Assembly: GCA_052118425.1 (NCBI GenBank)
Contig: JBQKHF010000013.1
Direction: 5' to 3' (one strand)
Length of the DNA stretch: 64,000 bases
Source: Roseburia_C sp900315735
Lineage (GTDB): Bacteria > Bacillota > Clostridia > Lachnospirales > Lachnospiraceae
The notes beneath the pieces were generated by a model. That model was not told the origin of the DNA. It saw only the letters and a program-made list of their open reading frames with translations, and made no database searches. The position numbers and the translations under genes are program-made. Of this stretch, positions 44,701 to 54,561 are shown one piece after another. How positions within the stretch are numbered: the stretch's first letter is position 1; every line of letters begins with the position of its first letter.

Positions 44701-47700
44701 TCGCTAGATAACTTAAGCTGCATCTGGCTTAAAGCATTGTACCATTTCAGTGAATCAACACTATTTGGATTCGTCCGATCTGTCGTGAAGTCTATCGCAT
44801 CAATGAAATCTGCAACCGTTTTCTTTAATGCATCCGGCACATGATTCTTATCTGTATTCTGATTAAATGCAGTTACAATTCCCTGTGCATTTTTTCTGAT
44901 ACGTTCCCGGTATCTTCTCCGCTCCTCGATATTTCTCTTCGCCGTACGATTCTCTGACTGCGCCGCTTTCAGCTTCATATACTTGTCGTTGCTCTGCTGT
45001 TTCACCTTTGCCAGCTTTGCTTCGTATGACTTTATTTTCTTTCTGATTTCCGTTTCTGCCTTTGCATCACGATAGGCCATAGCCGAGCTGAGTTCTCTTC
45101 TCTGTTCATCCAGTTCCCTCTCATACTTCTGTTTCAGGCTGTCTCGTCTGGTCTTTTCCTGCTCTTTCAATTTTTCGAATCTTTCACGGTATTCTGCATT
45201 CAGATTCTTTCTGTATTCCTGCTGCTTTGCAATCAGCTTCTGGGTTTCCGCCAGCACCTTTTTATTTGCTGCATCCGTGCTCTGCTCTACAAAGAATCTC
45301 CGGTAAATGTCTAATGCAAGGTCATATGCTGCCTGCTGCTTATTCATTCCAAAGATATTATGCCTTGCCGGTTTCATCTCATTCATAGCATCAATCAATG
45401 CTATTGGCTGATCATTTACTGCAGTATCCATATCCAATATGTAATTAGAGCTCTGGCACAGCTCATCCCATAAGGAATCCAGATACATACCATCTTCTGA
45501 GAAAGTAATGTTTCCGAAATTCATCTTCCGGAATTTATCATAGCTGTCATAATAATGTGCTACTTCTTTCTTCTGGGCTTCATTCAATCTGATTTTCTGC
45601 CCTTTCAATGTTTTACGGAAAGAGTTATACACATCTGCTTCCACACTATCCACATCTGTACTTTCTTCGATAACCGGCATAGCAATTTCCTGTACGATTC
45701 TTACCATATCCTCATACGAAACATTCTTTGTATCTTTTAAATACGCAAATACCTTAGTCAGATTATCAGCCAGTTCTTTGGCATTATAGGTACTCTTGTA
45801 TTCCTGCTTTACCTCGGATGCTATCTTACGCATTGTCTTATCGTCAATGCTCACATTTTCAAGTGCTTTAAAGCCATCCTCAATAATAGAACCCATTTCC
45901 TTTTCTGTATCGGAATATTCCTCTTCCAGGATTGCCATGAGGTCTTCATCAATGTCCACTGAATGTCTGATGTCCGGGTCCGCTGTCGGCTTTTTATTAT
46001 CTACGTTTTTAAACTGATTGGATTCAAACGCTACATATACTTCGCCATCTTCATACTTATTTTTTTCTATAAAACCATCATATCCAAGAAGGTTTCTTGT
46101 TGTTTTTAATACAGTTTCATTGTCTGAGCCAGTGTTTACTATCTCCGCAAGAATTTCTGCATCATTTTTATTTTGCATTAATGATTCTACCGCATCATTC
46201 ATAGCTCTATTGTACCAACTTTGGGACGGATAACCCTCTCCAGTATATTCATAATTACTTAATATTTCATCTCCGGTCGGGTCAATTTCTTTTAAGATTT
46301 TCCTCAAATCCTTTGGTTTCAAGGTTACTTCTGACAAAGATAACGGCTTCTCAATGTTTAAATATCCCTTCATTACGCCAGTACCATTTTTTTGATATCC
46401 CTTGGCCTTATCCAGATTATCTGTAAAATAAAATCCTCTTCCTTCTGCCGAACCCAATTGTCCAATATAATCATGTGAAAATACTGTAAAATCACTTCCG
46501 GTTCCATGATAAACTTCCTTAAGCCGTCCCTCTGAATCCACAACCTTTGAATCTTTAAAATACTCTTTCTGCTCTTCTGATAATTTTCTTCCTTCAGAAT
46601 CTACATCAAGAGAAAAGTGTGTTGTATTTTTCTGATTCTGTGCTATACTATCAATATAACCGGTAGTTGTTAAACCGAACGGCAATTGGAGCCTAGTACG
46701 TTTTATCCATCTACTGGTTTTTTCTTTGTCTTTAGAGATATATTGAACTCTACTGCTGTCTATTAGATTTTGCATACTCTCTTTGCCGTATGCACTAACC
46801 ACTTTTATTTCGTCAAGTTTGATTCCGCCTTTTCCTTTCACATCCAACTCCAGGATAACTACAACCGGGTTATTCTCTGTATCATATAATTCACCAGACA
46901 AAACAACTCTAGAATTTGACTTTTTTGATTGTAAAATTATAATCGGATTATTGATAACCTGTGGTATTTTTTTTATAATTTCATCTGTCATTTGTCGATG
47001 TTTTTTTAGAATTTTTAAAATTTTGACACCATCAAATGTAATTTTTTCTATATTTATTCCTATTTTCTTTAATGCAAATGATTCATTTCTAAATACGAAT
47101 TCTTTTTTATAATTTTTCTTATCCCATTTATCATATTCCTCCGCAAATGTTTTTTCATCGACATTAATACTGTGCCTTATGTCTTCATTTTTTGAAATAC
47201 CTCTTATAGTCTCTGGTCCACCCAGTTCCAAGTATTTATTTCCTGAGATTTGATGTCTATAATCGTTATCATCTGGTGCGAGAGCCTCGGCGACTCTTGT
47301 TCCGAATACTTTCTCTATTTCAGATTTTGTTGCAGCTTTATTTTCGTATAAGATTTCTATCCCCTTATTTAATGCCCTAACAAGATATGTTCCATCCGCA
47401 TTTCTTGTTGTAAAAATCTGATCTACTTTTTTGTTTATTCCTATGTTTTTTCCTACTTTATTTCCGTTCTGAAATATAAAGTTATCGTATTTATCTCTTC
47501 CGTTTTCATACCAGTGGTCATATTTATAATATCTGGTATCACTTTCCCCTTCTCTTACCCAGTTTTCATCATCCACAAATGTCTTAATGTCGTGCTGCTC
47601 TACAAAGTCCTTTACAAATGACAGAATTTCTTTCTTAATATAGCTCCAGTTTCTTCCATCATTCACACGGATATCCATGGCCTCATCATGCTGTTCATTA

Positions 47701-50700
47701 TTTGTATGGTCAGATACTCTGATTTTAGCCATGGTATCCCCATCTTCGTTGAGCAATTCTATGTAGTTAGAATAATCTGATACTCTGCTGTGGTTATAAT
47801 ATGTATCTATCCCATATTTTTCTTCGATTGTTTCTGCAAGTTTTTCCATTTTTTCATTCAGGTAATCAGCCGGTATAACTTTTATGGAATAATGTTCGCC
47901 CTCTTCTGCTGTTGCATTTCCCTGTTTATAATTTTCCTGCGCCTTTGTCAGCTCATCCAGAAACATATCGCGGATTTCCTGTGCTTCGATTGCATCTGCT
48001 CTCAGTGCTTTCTTTGCTGTGCTGGATAATACATGATCATTCAGGTATGATGTGATTTTGTCATATACTCCTTTGAAGAAGTCTGCAATTGTTTTAAGGA
48101 TGCTCTTATGCTGACTCTCTGTCGTGTTCTCCGACAAGTACTTGGAAAATGCTTCCACTCCCTTCTGGTCGGCAAACAGTCCTGCCACATAGTCAAATAC
48201 ATACTCATTAGCAGAATCTTCATAGGTCTTTCCTTTTTCTACTGTCTTATATGCCTTATGGTACTGTTCGATAGTATTTGTAAGGTACGCAGCTCCTTCT
48301 TTTGTTGTAACATAGTCCAATACAGTATCTACCACTTTCTGCATACCTTCATGATTATATGCTTCGGAGAATTCACCCAATTCATGCACAAGTGTTGTGT
48401 ATTCATTAGTGGTGATCCCCTTTCCGGTTGTCTTGGCTAATGCTATTCTTGATAATGCTTTCTGGAAGTTACCATTTTCTCCGTGCTCCAGTTCATCATT
48501 CAATTCAATATCAAGCCCGGTTTTCTTTGCTACCATTTCCACAACCGATTTCATGCGATTGTCAGATTTATCCAGTCTGTTATCGATTACAGAGCCGTTT
48601 CCCATCTTCACAGCCTGCTGCACATTGGAATTCTGTAATAACGGACTTCTGCTATTCTCTCCAAGATAATACATTTCCAGCAAGGTTGATGGCGACATTT
48701 CACTTACAATTCTTGCATTTACCGGATTATTCATAATACTTTCATATGATGTTTTACCCAGTTTTCCGGCATTGTAAAATACTGCTGCTGATTCCAGGTA
48801 TGTAGGCATACTTTCCCCATTGTAATTTTCAATAACCGCATTGGCAGCCTTGGTATCATCAAATGTTGCAGCAAAATTATATAGATTTCTCATGGTAGGA
48901 TTATTTATTTCCACCGTCTTATAGTCCACAATGCTTCCATCTGACAGCTTCACCATGGTTTTCTCCGGTGTACTCTCCGCTATCTCCACTACAATATTTT
49001 GTTTTCCGGTATTCTTATTTACTGCCTCTGTTACTCCGGTCTGATTCCGGCTATACTGTTGCACCGGTGCAACTTTCTGATTTTCTGCGGTAATACCTTC
49101 TGCATTTACCATTCTGTCTGCTACTTTATTTGTAGCATTCTCTTCCTCTGTGTTACTGGTATCTACAGTATCATTTATCAGCTTCTGAGCCTGCTGCTGT
49201 GCCTGTTCCTGTTCAGCTCCTTTTCTGACAAATCCCTCTGTTATAACCTTGTCCAGATTTACGTCTTCACTTTTTGCCATAGATTCAATAATTTGGCTCA
49301 TCTGCGAATCTGTAATATTATCCGTTTTTACTGTATCCGCAATCTGCTTTGCAGTAGAATTCTCCGGCATCTGTTCTGCTGTTTCCAAGATAGTATCTCT
49401 CATTGTATTATCCTGGTTAATTGTCTTTCCCATTTTATGATACTGTACAGAATTTACAGTATTTGCAACTCCACCAAATACAGCACCGGAAATAGCACCG
49501 GCTACGAAGTCCTTCCCTACCTGGTTCCAGAACTGCTCATTAGCCGCTGCTTTTGCTTCGTCTTCTGACATTCCATTTTTCATATATTCTTTTACATTTG
49601 TGCTGTATTCAGATAATCCGCCATTAATCATGCGGTCTGCTGCTTCATCTGCAAAATCGGTAAATACTTCCTCACTGCCCTCGATTCCAGACTGGGCAGC
49701 CCAATCCAATATCTTTTTCTTAAATGTAGTTTTAGTTGGATTCTCCGCCATGCCATATAAATGGTCTAAGCTCAACTTTTCAAATCCTGCCTCTGCTGCT
49801 GCATTGGCAATTCCAATAGCTGCCGCTTTATTCGTGTCTACACCACGCTCAGACGCATCCACATATGCCTGGGAGCCGGCACTTGCCGCCATGATTCCAA
49901 GAGAAACCGGTTCACTTCCTGTTGCCATGGCTGCAGCCGAATCTGCCATACTCATTCCAACATCATACAGGAACTTTCCTATGGTGGAATCAATATCATT
50001 TGATACCGCTTCTCTTCTTCGGTTTCTCGACTGTGTGAAGCGAGCGGAATACGGGTCATAAGGTGTATAGGCTTCATCTCCTCCGAAATAGTTCTTTGCC
50101 GAATTACTTAACTGGTCTAAAGAATCAGCTACTGTAAGTAGTGAATCTCCTACCGATATAGCAGACTCCTTTGCATTAATGAGAAATCCTTTTAACCCTT
50201 CCTGCTTTGTTTCCTCTTCCAGTTCTTTCCGTTTCTTTGTATCAATCTGGCGATTATGAATCCAGGAATAGTATTCTTCCATATCATCAGCGTTGACTCC
50301 CTGGCTTTCCAAGTTTTCTTTTGCGCTGTTATATGCCTTTTCTAATTCGAATGGGTCTCTGTTTCCAATTGTATCTCTTATAGCCTGTTCCTGCTCTGTT
50401 GCTTCCTCCTCGTCATGGTCTGTAATATACATCTGCATGACAGCCTGCTCCTGTTCCGGTGTAAGTCTTGCATAATCCTCTGACCATTTCTTGATTGCTT
50501 TCTGGTTTTTTCTTACGCTCTGCTCATTCTCATACTTGTCGATTGCTGTATTACCTTCCAGTGCATCATGCTCTTCTGCAGACATAGTTTCCCCTGTTAA
50601 TCTATTTCTGTATCCTGCGAGCTTTGTATCCTTGGTAATGTTTCTTGCCAGCACTGGACTATCAAAACTACCGTATACCGGTTCATAATTCTTAAGCTTA

Positions 50701-51467
50701 TCTTTATTTCCTTCTTTTTCATCCTTCGCACTTGTAATTTTTGCTGATAATTCTTCATCAGAAAGACTTGCAAGCTCCGGGTCAGATAAACTCTGATAAT
50801 ACTTGTCTATGTAATCTGCGTATTCCTTCGCTGTCTCAGGTTCCTTCTCCGGCATCCAGGAAGTGTCCGCCTGCTGCTGTAATGCCTCCTCAATTGCACG
50901 TTTTTTTGCACCCTTGAAGGAACTTACTGCCGCCCCCTGCTTTCCTGTGGTATTTGATGCTGCTTTTGCATTCTCATAATCTTCCACCGTCATAGTTTCT
51001 CCGGTTGTTCTATTTCTATAGCCTGCAAGTTTTGTATCTTTTCCGATATTTCTAGTGGTTGTTGGACTGTCAAAGCTACCATATACCGGCTCATAGCCTT
51101 CTAATTTCTTTTTGTTTTCTCTTTCCCTCTTTGCAATATCTAATGCTCCCTGCAGGGCACTTCCATTCTTTGACATTGCTTTTGTCGTAGTATTTACCGT
51201 ATTTCTTGCCTTTTCTAATGCATAGTCCATTGCTTTGCTTCTTTTTGAATTAATTGTATTCTTTGAGAAATTCGCTGTGCCCAACGCAATTGCGCTTTCT
51301 CTGTTGCTCTGCGCTCTCTCTATTTTCTGCTGCTTCAGTTCTTTTAAACGTTCCATTCTAGATTCATAGGTTGGGTTATCCGACGTTGCATCACTATTAT
51401 ATTCTGCCTGTCTTTTCTCTTCCTTTAATTCAGCAAGCCGATTCATTCTTTTTTCGTATTTTTTCAT
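41793..51467 (-). CDS. Giant phage polyvalent protein (3,224 residues)
   Basis: Probable virion-packaged, co-injected protein. The N-terminus is coiled coil with a duplicated module YEPVYGSFDSP...DTKLAGYRNR.TGETM (about 122-165 and 262-308). Hydrophobic, glycine-zipper-like segments lie near 500-540 and 650-670 (VAGAISGAVFGGVANTV). TTLVHELGEFSEAY near 1,027 looks like a degenerate metallopeptidase site. NNPIIILQSKKSNSRVVLSG near 1,512 resembles a MuF-C domain. EVYHGTGSDFTVF...GRGFYFTDN near 1,650 is ADP-ribosyltransferase-like. A long coiled coil spans 2,070-2,200 and an LPD-like domain lies about 2,660-2,800. It lies where a tape measure would be; no frameshift was seen. Confidence 0.85.
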   Translation of the reverse strand: MKKYEKRMNRLAELKEEKRQAEYNSDATSDNPTYESRMERLKELKQQKIERAQSNRESAIALGTANFSKNTINSKRSKAMDYALEKARNTVNTTTKAMSKNGSALQGALDIAKRERENKKKLEGYEPVYGSFDSPTTTRNIGKDTKLAGYRNRTTGETMTVEDYENAKAASNTTGKQGAAVSSFKGAKKRAIEEALQQQADTSWMPEKEPETAKEYADYIDKYYQSLSDPELASLSDEELSAKITSAKDEKEGNKDKLKNYEPVYGSFDSPVLARNITKDTKLAGYRNRLTGETMSAEEHDALEGNTAIDKYENEQSVRKNQKAIKKWSEDYARLTPEQEQAVMQMYITDHDEEEATEQEQAIRDTIGNRDPFELEKAYNSAKENLESQGVNADDMEEYYSWIHNRQIDTKKRKELEEETKQEGLKGFLINAKESAISVGDSLLTVADSLDQLSNSAKNYFGGDEAYTPYDPYSARFTQSRNRRREAVSNDIDSTIGKFLYDVGMSMADSAAAMATGSEPVSLGIMAASAGSQAYVDASERGVDTNKAAAIGIANAAAEAGFEKLSLDHLYGMAENPTKTTFKKKILDWAAQSGIEGSEEVFTDFADEAADRMINGGLSEYSTNVKEYMKNGMSEDEAKAAANEQFWNQVGKDFVAGAISGAVFGGVANTVNSVQYHKMGKTINQDNTMRDTILETAEQMPENSTAKQIADTVKTDNITDSQMSQIIESMAKSEDVNLDKVITEGFVRKGAEQEQAQQQAQKLINDTVDTSNTEEENATNKVADRMVNAEGITAENQKVAPVQQYSRNQTGVTEAVNKNTGKQNIVVEIAESTPEKTMVKLSDGSIVDYKTVEINNPTMRNLYNFAATFDDTKAANAVIENYNGESMPTYLESAAVFYNAGKLGKTSYESIMNNPVNARIVSEMSPSTLLEMYYLGENSRSPLLQNSNVQQAVKMGNGSVIDNRLDKSDNRMKSVVEMVAKKTGLDIELNDELEHGENGNFQKALSRIALAKTTGKGITTNEYTTLVHELGEFSEAYNHEGMQKVVDTVLDYVTTKEGAAYLTNTIEQYHKAYKTVEKGKTYEDSANEYVFDYVAGLFADQKGVEAFSKYLSENTTESQHKSILKTIADFFKGVYDKITSYLNDHVLSSTAKKALRADAIEAQEIRDMFLDELTKAQENYKQGNATAEEGEHYSIKVIPADYLNEKMEKLAETIEEKYGIDTYYNHSRVSDYSNYIELLNEDGDTMAKIRVSDHTNNEQHDEAMDIRVNDGRNWSYIKKEILSFVKDFVEQHDIKTFVDDENWVREGESDTRYYKYDHWYENGRDKYDNFIFQNGNKVGKNIGINKKVDQIFTTRNADGTYLVRALNKGIEILYENKAATKSEIEKVFGTRVAEALAPDDNDYRHQISGNKYLELGGPETIRGISKNEDIRHSINVDEKTFAEEYDKWDKKNYKKEFVFRNESFALKKIGINIEKITFDGVKILKILKKHRQMTDEIIKKIPQVINNPIIILQSKKSNSRVVLSGELYDTENNPVVVILELDVKGKGGIKLDEIKVVSAYGKESMQNLIDSSRVQYISKDKEKTSRWIKRTRLQLPFGLTTTGYIDSIAQNQKNTTHFSLDVDSEGRKLSEEQKEYFKDSKVVDSEGRLKEVYHGTGSDFTVFSHDYIGQLGSAEGRGFYFTDNLDKAKGYQKNGTGVMKGYLNIEKPLSLSEVTLKPKDLRKILKEIDPTGDEILSNYEYTGEGYPSQSWYNRAMNDAVESLMQNKNDAEILAEIVNTGSDNETVLKTTRNLLGYDGFIEKNKYEDGEVYVAFESNQFKNVDNKKPTADPDIRHSVDIDEDLMAILEEEYSDTEKEMGSIIEDGFKALENVSIDDKTMRKIASEVKQEYKSTYNAKELADNLTKVFAYLKDTKNVSYEDMVRIVQEIAMPVIEESTDVDSVEADVYNSFRKTLKGQKIRLNEAQKKEVAHYYDSYDKFRKMNFGNITFSEDGMYLDSLWDELCQSSNYILDMDTAVNDQPIALIDAMNEMKPARHNIFGMNKQQAAYDLALDIYRRFFVEQSTDAANKKVLAETQKLIAKQQEYRKNLNAEYRERFEKLKEQEKTRRDSLKQKYERELDEQRRELSSAMAYRDAKAETEIRKKIKSYEAKLAKVKQQSNDKYMKLKAAQSENRTAKRNIEERRRYRERIRKNAQGIVTAFNQNTDKNHVPDALKKTVADFIDAIDFTTDRTNPNSVDSLKWYNALSQMQLKLSSEREAIAGEYEDIYNALMDGNSGDRKTSSLLDDISDFLNNNEGVRISDMDMNGLRYLDRLVSGLKRAITSVNQLYVNERAQNVEELGDNTIEELKTKKDKKVWNNDTLRGKAINKAENMLDANMLDPRSYFYRMGYSALSIYKGLRKGLNTRTEKIAEAQDYMQSQFGKIAEECGLTEKQLKSEMKKWTGRDAEVHEFDFGNKKLRMTTAQMMGLYELKNREQAKEHIKYGGVITTTKAGTKVYRNSEGIRLTEYEVGKICEELTPEQKKVADSMQQFMQNRCSAWGNATTMQMYGYRRFGGQHYYPIKTSGNTVDTKDQTSYWGVKNQGFTKKTMKNARNAIVVDDIFDVFTKHVTDMASYGSYTAALSDAMKWFNYRQKAGLDEHMSEDEVLDILNSKTSVKAQIERAYGKEYQEYFKKLVKDINAEGTGDVQVKFVDELVGNMKAASVAANIRVAIQQPTAYFRAMAVMDSKYLLKALTMKPAVHEVQEKAPIAKWKSWGYFETSIGQSMKEVITDQHTFKEGLQEGTMILAQKADDVTWGVLWNAVKQETKALHPDIDINSKEFTDLCVDRYDELIDQTQVVDSVLHRSQIMRSNNGLHKMATSFMAEPTKSYNMLANALRDWYEMPGKWNAGSKRFFKQTLKAYIITNVVNAAAQSLMDAFRNKKDDDTTYGERWLAAYKDNVIDNLNPIQLIPYLKDILSIVQGYDVNRLDMQGLSKLFAGVRNVQKYATDADYRENHTWLEAAESLMSGISSVTGIPIYNVERDFKAIYNTTTGKYLGGIKRKNSRQYERMLDAYLSGDNAAYKEIEGELKEKGLEKKEITSKVKKEMKDGYLAGDISEKEAKKFLREKAGQSDEEIWCTLEEWNYGETYQRLYDAIDNSINKGADREAIFDYISEAKSKGGKENKDISGVVTREYKKKYLKAKEKGKYADMKNLLISIYMHLGYTNAEANKKIEEWSKKKTK

Positions 51468-51479
51468 AGCTGGTCTCCT

Positions 51480-52568
51480 TTAATAATGTAATCCATACTG
51501 TCTCATCCATGTATCGTGTAGAATGCTCCATGTGCTCTCATCAATTTTTCCTTTACCGAAAAGCTCGTCCAGATATGCTCCGCCTCTCGCACTTCCTCTT
51601 GAGATTGCTTCATTTAGATATTCTGTTTTCTTGTCTTCTGATATTGGTATTCTTTTAGAAGTATCAGTGGTTTTACCACTCCTGCTTCCGCTATTTGATT
51701 TCTTACTTCCACCGGATCCACTACTTGCCGCTTTTGCTTGTGATAAAGCATACTGTTTCGCCCACTGGTCATCCGCTACCTGGTCTCTTAGTTTCTGGTA
51801 GTCGAACTGCTGCTTCCACTGGTCATCTGCTACATTATCTCTGTCTACTTGATAATTGTAATCATTGAGATACTTATCATTTGTCTGTGAATTCTGAAGC
51901 GCATTGAATAAATAATCACGGTCATTCTGCCAGTTACTAACTCTCTGCTGATATTCTCTAAAATCATTACCATGAAGGATGTTATAGGCATTCAGTGCGT
52001 TGCTGGTATCATTCTGCCAGTTCTGGTATCTGTCCTGATACTGTCCATACGCTCTATCTTCCGCCTGTCCCAGTGCAGAATACTCATTATACATATTGGT
52101 GAGGTCTGTATTGTATTTATCTAATGCCTGTCCATAAAGATCCGGAATAATATCATTCAGCTTTCCAAGATATGCCTGGTATGCTTGAGAGCCTGCTGTT
52201 GCTCCATAACTATTGCCATATCCTCCGGATAATGCTGCTGCCTGTGATGTTGTATCAAGCATTGCCTGTTTTCCCAGATTAGCATACTGCTCCTTATACT
52301 GTTGGTATAATGGGTCTGCATTGAAATCGTATGAAAATGGCTTCTTATTCTGAATTCTATTCAATATCGTGTCGATTGCACCCTGATACTTGCTGTTATA
52401 GTCACCCGGCTTTGCATTCTGTGTATCTGTATAATTTTTATAAGCATCCTGCACATTCTGCGATTCCTGATAGTCACCCACCTTATTATTCAGATGGTTA
52501 TCAAGATTCGTCTGTGCTGTTCGTGTCCCGTCAGATATTACTTCCTCCCAGTTTTTATGATTCCCCAT
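51480..52568 (-). CDS. Phage virion protein, Tyr/Asn/Gln-rich
   Basis: The 362 residues are very rich in Tyr, Asn, Gln and Asp, with repeated motifs such as YQDRYQNWQND, YQQRVSNWQNDRDYL and QVADDQWAKQYAL, each near 20-30 residues apart. These suggest a helical internal or ejection protein. The C-terminal 80 residues follow a Ser/Gly linker and form a small domain (DKKTEYLNEAISRG..DELFGKG). Not a named family. It lies 12 bases before the giant gene and is likely part of the same injection apparatus. Confidence 0.7.
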   Translation of the reverse strand: MGNHKNWEEVISDGTRTAQTNLDNHLNNKVGDYQESQNVQDAYKNYTDTQNAKPGDYNSKYQGAIDTILNRIQNKKPFSYDFNADPLYQQYKEQYANLGKQAMLDTTSQAAALSGGYGNSYGATAGSQAYQAYLGKLNDIIPDLYGQALDKYNTDLTNMYNEYSALGQAEDRAYGQYQDRYQNWQNDTSNALNAYNILHGNDFREYQQRVSNWQNDRDYLFNALQNSQTNDKYLNDYNYQVDRDNVADDQWKQQFDYQKLRDQVADDQWAKQYALSQAKAASSGSGGSKKSNSGSRSGKTTDTSKRIPISEDKKTEYLNEAISRGSARGGAYLDELFGKGKIDESTWSILHDTWMRQYGLHY

Positions 52569-52737
52569 TGTCCTTACCTCCTATTGATTCTTCTATTTCC
52601 GATATCCTTGCATCTACCTGATTTAATGAATAATTCAGTGTATCAGAAAGATTGTATAGAAAGCTCTTTAAGCTCTCTATATTCTGTTCATTTGACATGT
52701 TCTCTATATCTACATTTGGATAATCAAATTTAGCCAC
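52555..52737 (-). CDS. Small phage protein (60 residues)
   Basis: Predicted coiled coil: NVDIENMSNEQNIESLKSFL and TLNYSLNQVDARISEIEES. It starts at a GTG that overlaps the previous gene's stop by eight bases, and its end overlaps the next gene by 14, a packed phage arrangement that supports a real gene. The role is unknown; a minor structural or assembly factor is possible. Confidence 0.65.
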   Translation of the reverse strand: MAKFDYPNVDIENMSNEQNIESLKSFLYNLSDTLNYSLNQVDARISEIEESIGGKDNGES

Positions 52738-54550
52738 TTACTGCACTTCCTTCCTGTATCACTTGTGCTATTGAATATACTTTAACTGCGCCTTTTCCGG
52801 ATAATCTTAGTTTAAAATGGTCGCATCGTTTTATTCGAACCGGCACCTGGTATGACCGTTTTTTTGTTCCTGTATATTCCATTACCTTTTGCCAGTTTTC
52901 CGAATCATACATTATCTCTATCTTGAAATATGCATCTGCTTCTATCTCAAGCCGGATAACCAGCTCTCTGATATATTTGTTATAAATAGAGTCAAGACCC
53001 ATATCTCCTGTCACTGCATACCATTCCTGATTTTCTTCTTCCTCTCCAACTGGAATTGCTCCAGGATACCACTCTCCCGGATACATATACTGTTCTCCAA
53101 ACCGATCATCCATCGGAGCTATTGGCATAAATATCTGTTCGTAATTAATTACCCAGATAGAGTTATTCTTATCTAAGAAATACAGTCCGCCATCTGAATA
53201 TGCAAAGGCTTTCTTAATTCCTTCATCTTCCTTTGTCCACATTCCTTTTGTAATGTCATACACATAAGTCCAGTAATTACTAAATTCATCTCTCATGCAG
53301 ACATAATATTTATCACGGTATCCTCCGGCAACTGCATCATAGTACATCTCTGTTCCAAGATTTCCAGATATCTTACTTGGCATACTTCCGTTATATGCGC
53401 ATATACCATCCCGGCTTTTATAATATAAAACCTCATTTAATACAATCAGGCTCTTTTCCGAACCCAACTGAACGCCACGCATAGGTTTCCATGAAAGTTC
53501 ATAATTACTCGGTTTATCACCAAATAATCTGTGCATGCCACCCTCTTTAAAAAAAAGTACACTACCGGAATAAGATATTGCTCCGGTAAAATCCCCTTCC
53601 GAACCCACCGTTACTGCGTAGCTGTCAGAGGACAGGCCCATATAACATCTCCAGTTCTTTGGGTCTCCTAGCTTGCAAGCATATATTTCATGATTTGTAG
53701 AAGAACACCCCCACAACCGGTTATCCATCTCTGTTACAAAATCCATATCCGGAACTGTCCTTGAGATGGTTATGTTCTCACTATTTGTAAATACTTTATT
53801 AATCAGACCAATCACAATTACATAATCATCCCCGCAACCATACAGAATATTGGATGTATTAAAATCATAATTGTTATAAATCTCTGCCCGTTTATCTACT
53901 CCACTGAATGTAGCAGCATCATATACTTTAAAACCTTTCCCGATACCTGGTGACTGTATCTTTACATAGGTTGTTCCTACGGATACCCATGCTGCAGAAT
54001 TTTCACTCCATATTTTCATTACAACTGTATTTTCAGAAGTATCTATCCAGTATTCATATTGCGTTTTATCCGGTTCTGTATCACCGGTATATGTTTTCTT
54101 TTCAGGAAATACCGTTCCGTCCATTTTGCAAAGCGTAAAGGATGGCTTTGTTGTGGTAGTTACCTTATTTTCCATATCGGTTAATGTTTGGTCATATACG
54201 TTGTACATAACCTTATCCGGGAAGACACACAAATATGCTCCCATTCTGACAAATGTTCTTTCCTTATCCTTGCATGATTCCTTTAAATCACACGCTTCTG
54301 ACTGGTTATAGTACAGCTTATTCTCTGTTACCCACACCAGCTTATCCGTGCCATACAGACCTTTGCAGTCTGTAAGGTCTCTCAATTTTCCTCTTGGTAT
54401 TCTCGGAGACAATATCGGATAGTAATCCGCTGTCATATTTTGCATATCCGAGAATTCCCCATCCTGTATTCTTTCATTGGCATTGTAGCCACCAAATGCG
54501 CTAAGTACCTTGGTTTCAGACCTTGTACTTTGAAGTTTAGGTAATCTCAT
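52730..54550 (-). CDS. Probable tail nozzle/stopper protein
   Basis: A 606-residue beta-rich protein, starting RLPKLQSTRSETKVLSAFGG, with many short hydrophobic strands and aromatic repeats (VLFFKEGGMHRLFGDKP, YCVCMRDEFSNYWTYVYD-like) that suggest a beta-propeller or tube-closing fold. Its place after the head-connector genes and the lack of a tail tube fit a podovirus nozzle or DNA-stabilisation protein. No direct family match is claimed. Confidence 0.6.
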   Translation of the reverse strand: MRLPKLQSTRSETKVLSAFGGYNANERIQDGEFSDMQNMTADYYPILSPRIPRGKLRDLTDCKGLYGTDKLVWVTENKLYYNQSEACDLKESCKDKERTFVRMGAYLCVFPDKVMYNVYDQTLTDMENKVTTTTKPSFTLCKMDGTVFPEKKTYTGDTEPDKTQYEYWIDTSENTVVMKIWSENSAAWVSVGTTYVKIQSPGIGKGFKVYDAATFSGVDKRAEIYNNYDFNTSNILYGCGDDYVIVIGLINKVFTNSENITISRTVPDMDFVTEMDNRLWGCSSTNHEIYACKLGDPKNWRCYMGLSSDSYAVTVGSEGDFTGAISYSGSVLFFKEGGMHRLFGDKPSNYELSWKPMRGVQLGSEKSLIVLNEVLYYKSRDGICAYNGSMPSKISGNLGTEMYYDAVAGGYRDKYYVCMRDEFSNYWTYVYDITKGMWTKEDEGIKKAFAYSDGGLYFLDKNNSIWVINYEQIFMPIAPMDDRFGEQYMYPGEWYPGAIPVGEEEENQEWYAVTGDMGLDSIYNKYIRELVIRLEIEADAYFKIEIMYDSENWQKVMEYTGTKKRSYQVPVRIKRCDHFKLRLSGKGAVKVYSIAQVIQEGSAVSG

Positions 54551-54561
54551 ATGTCACCTCT

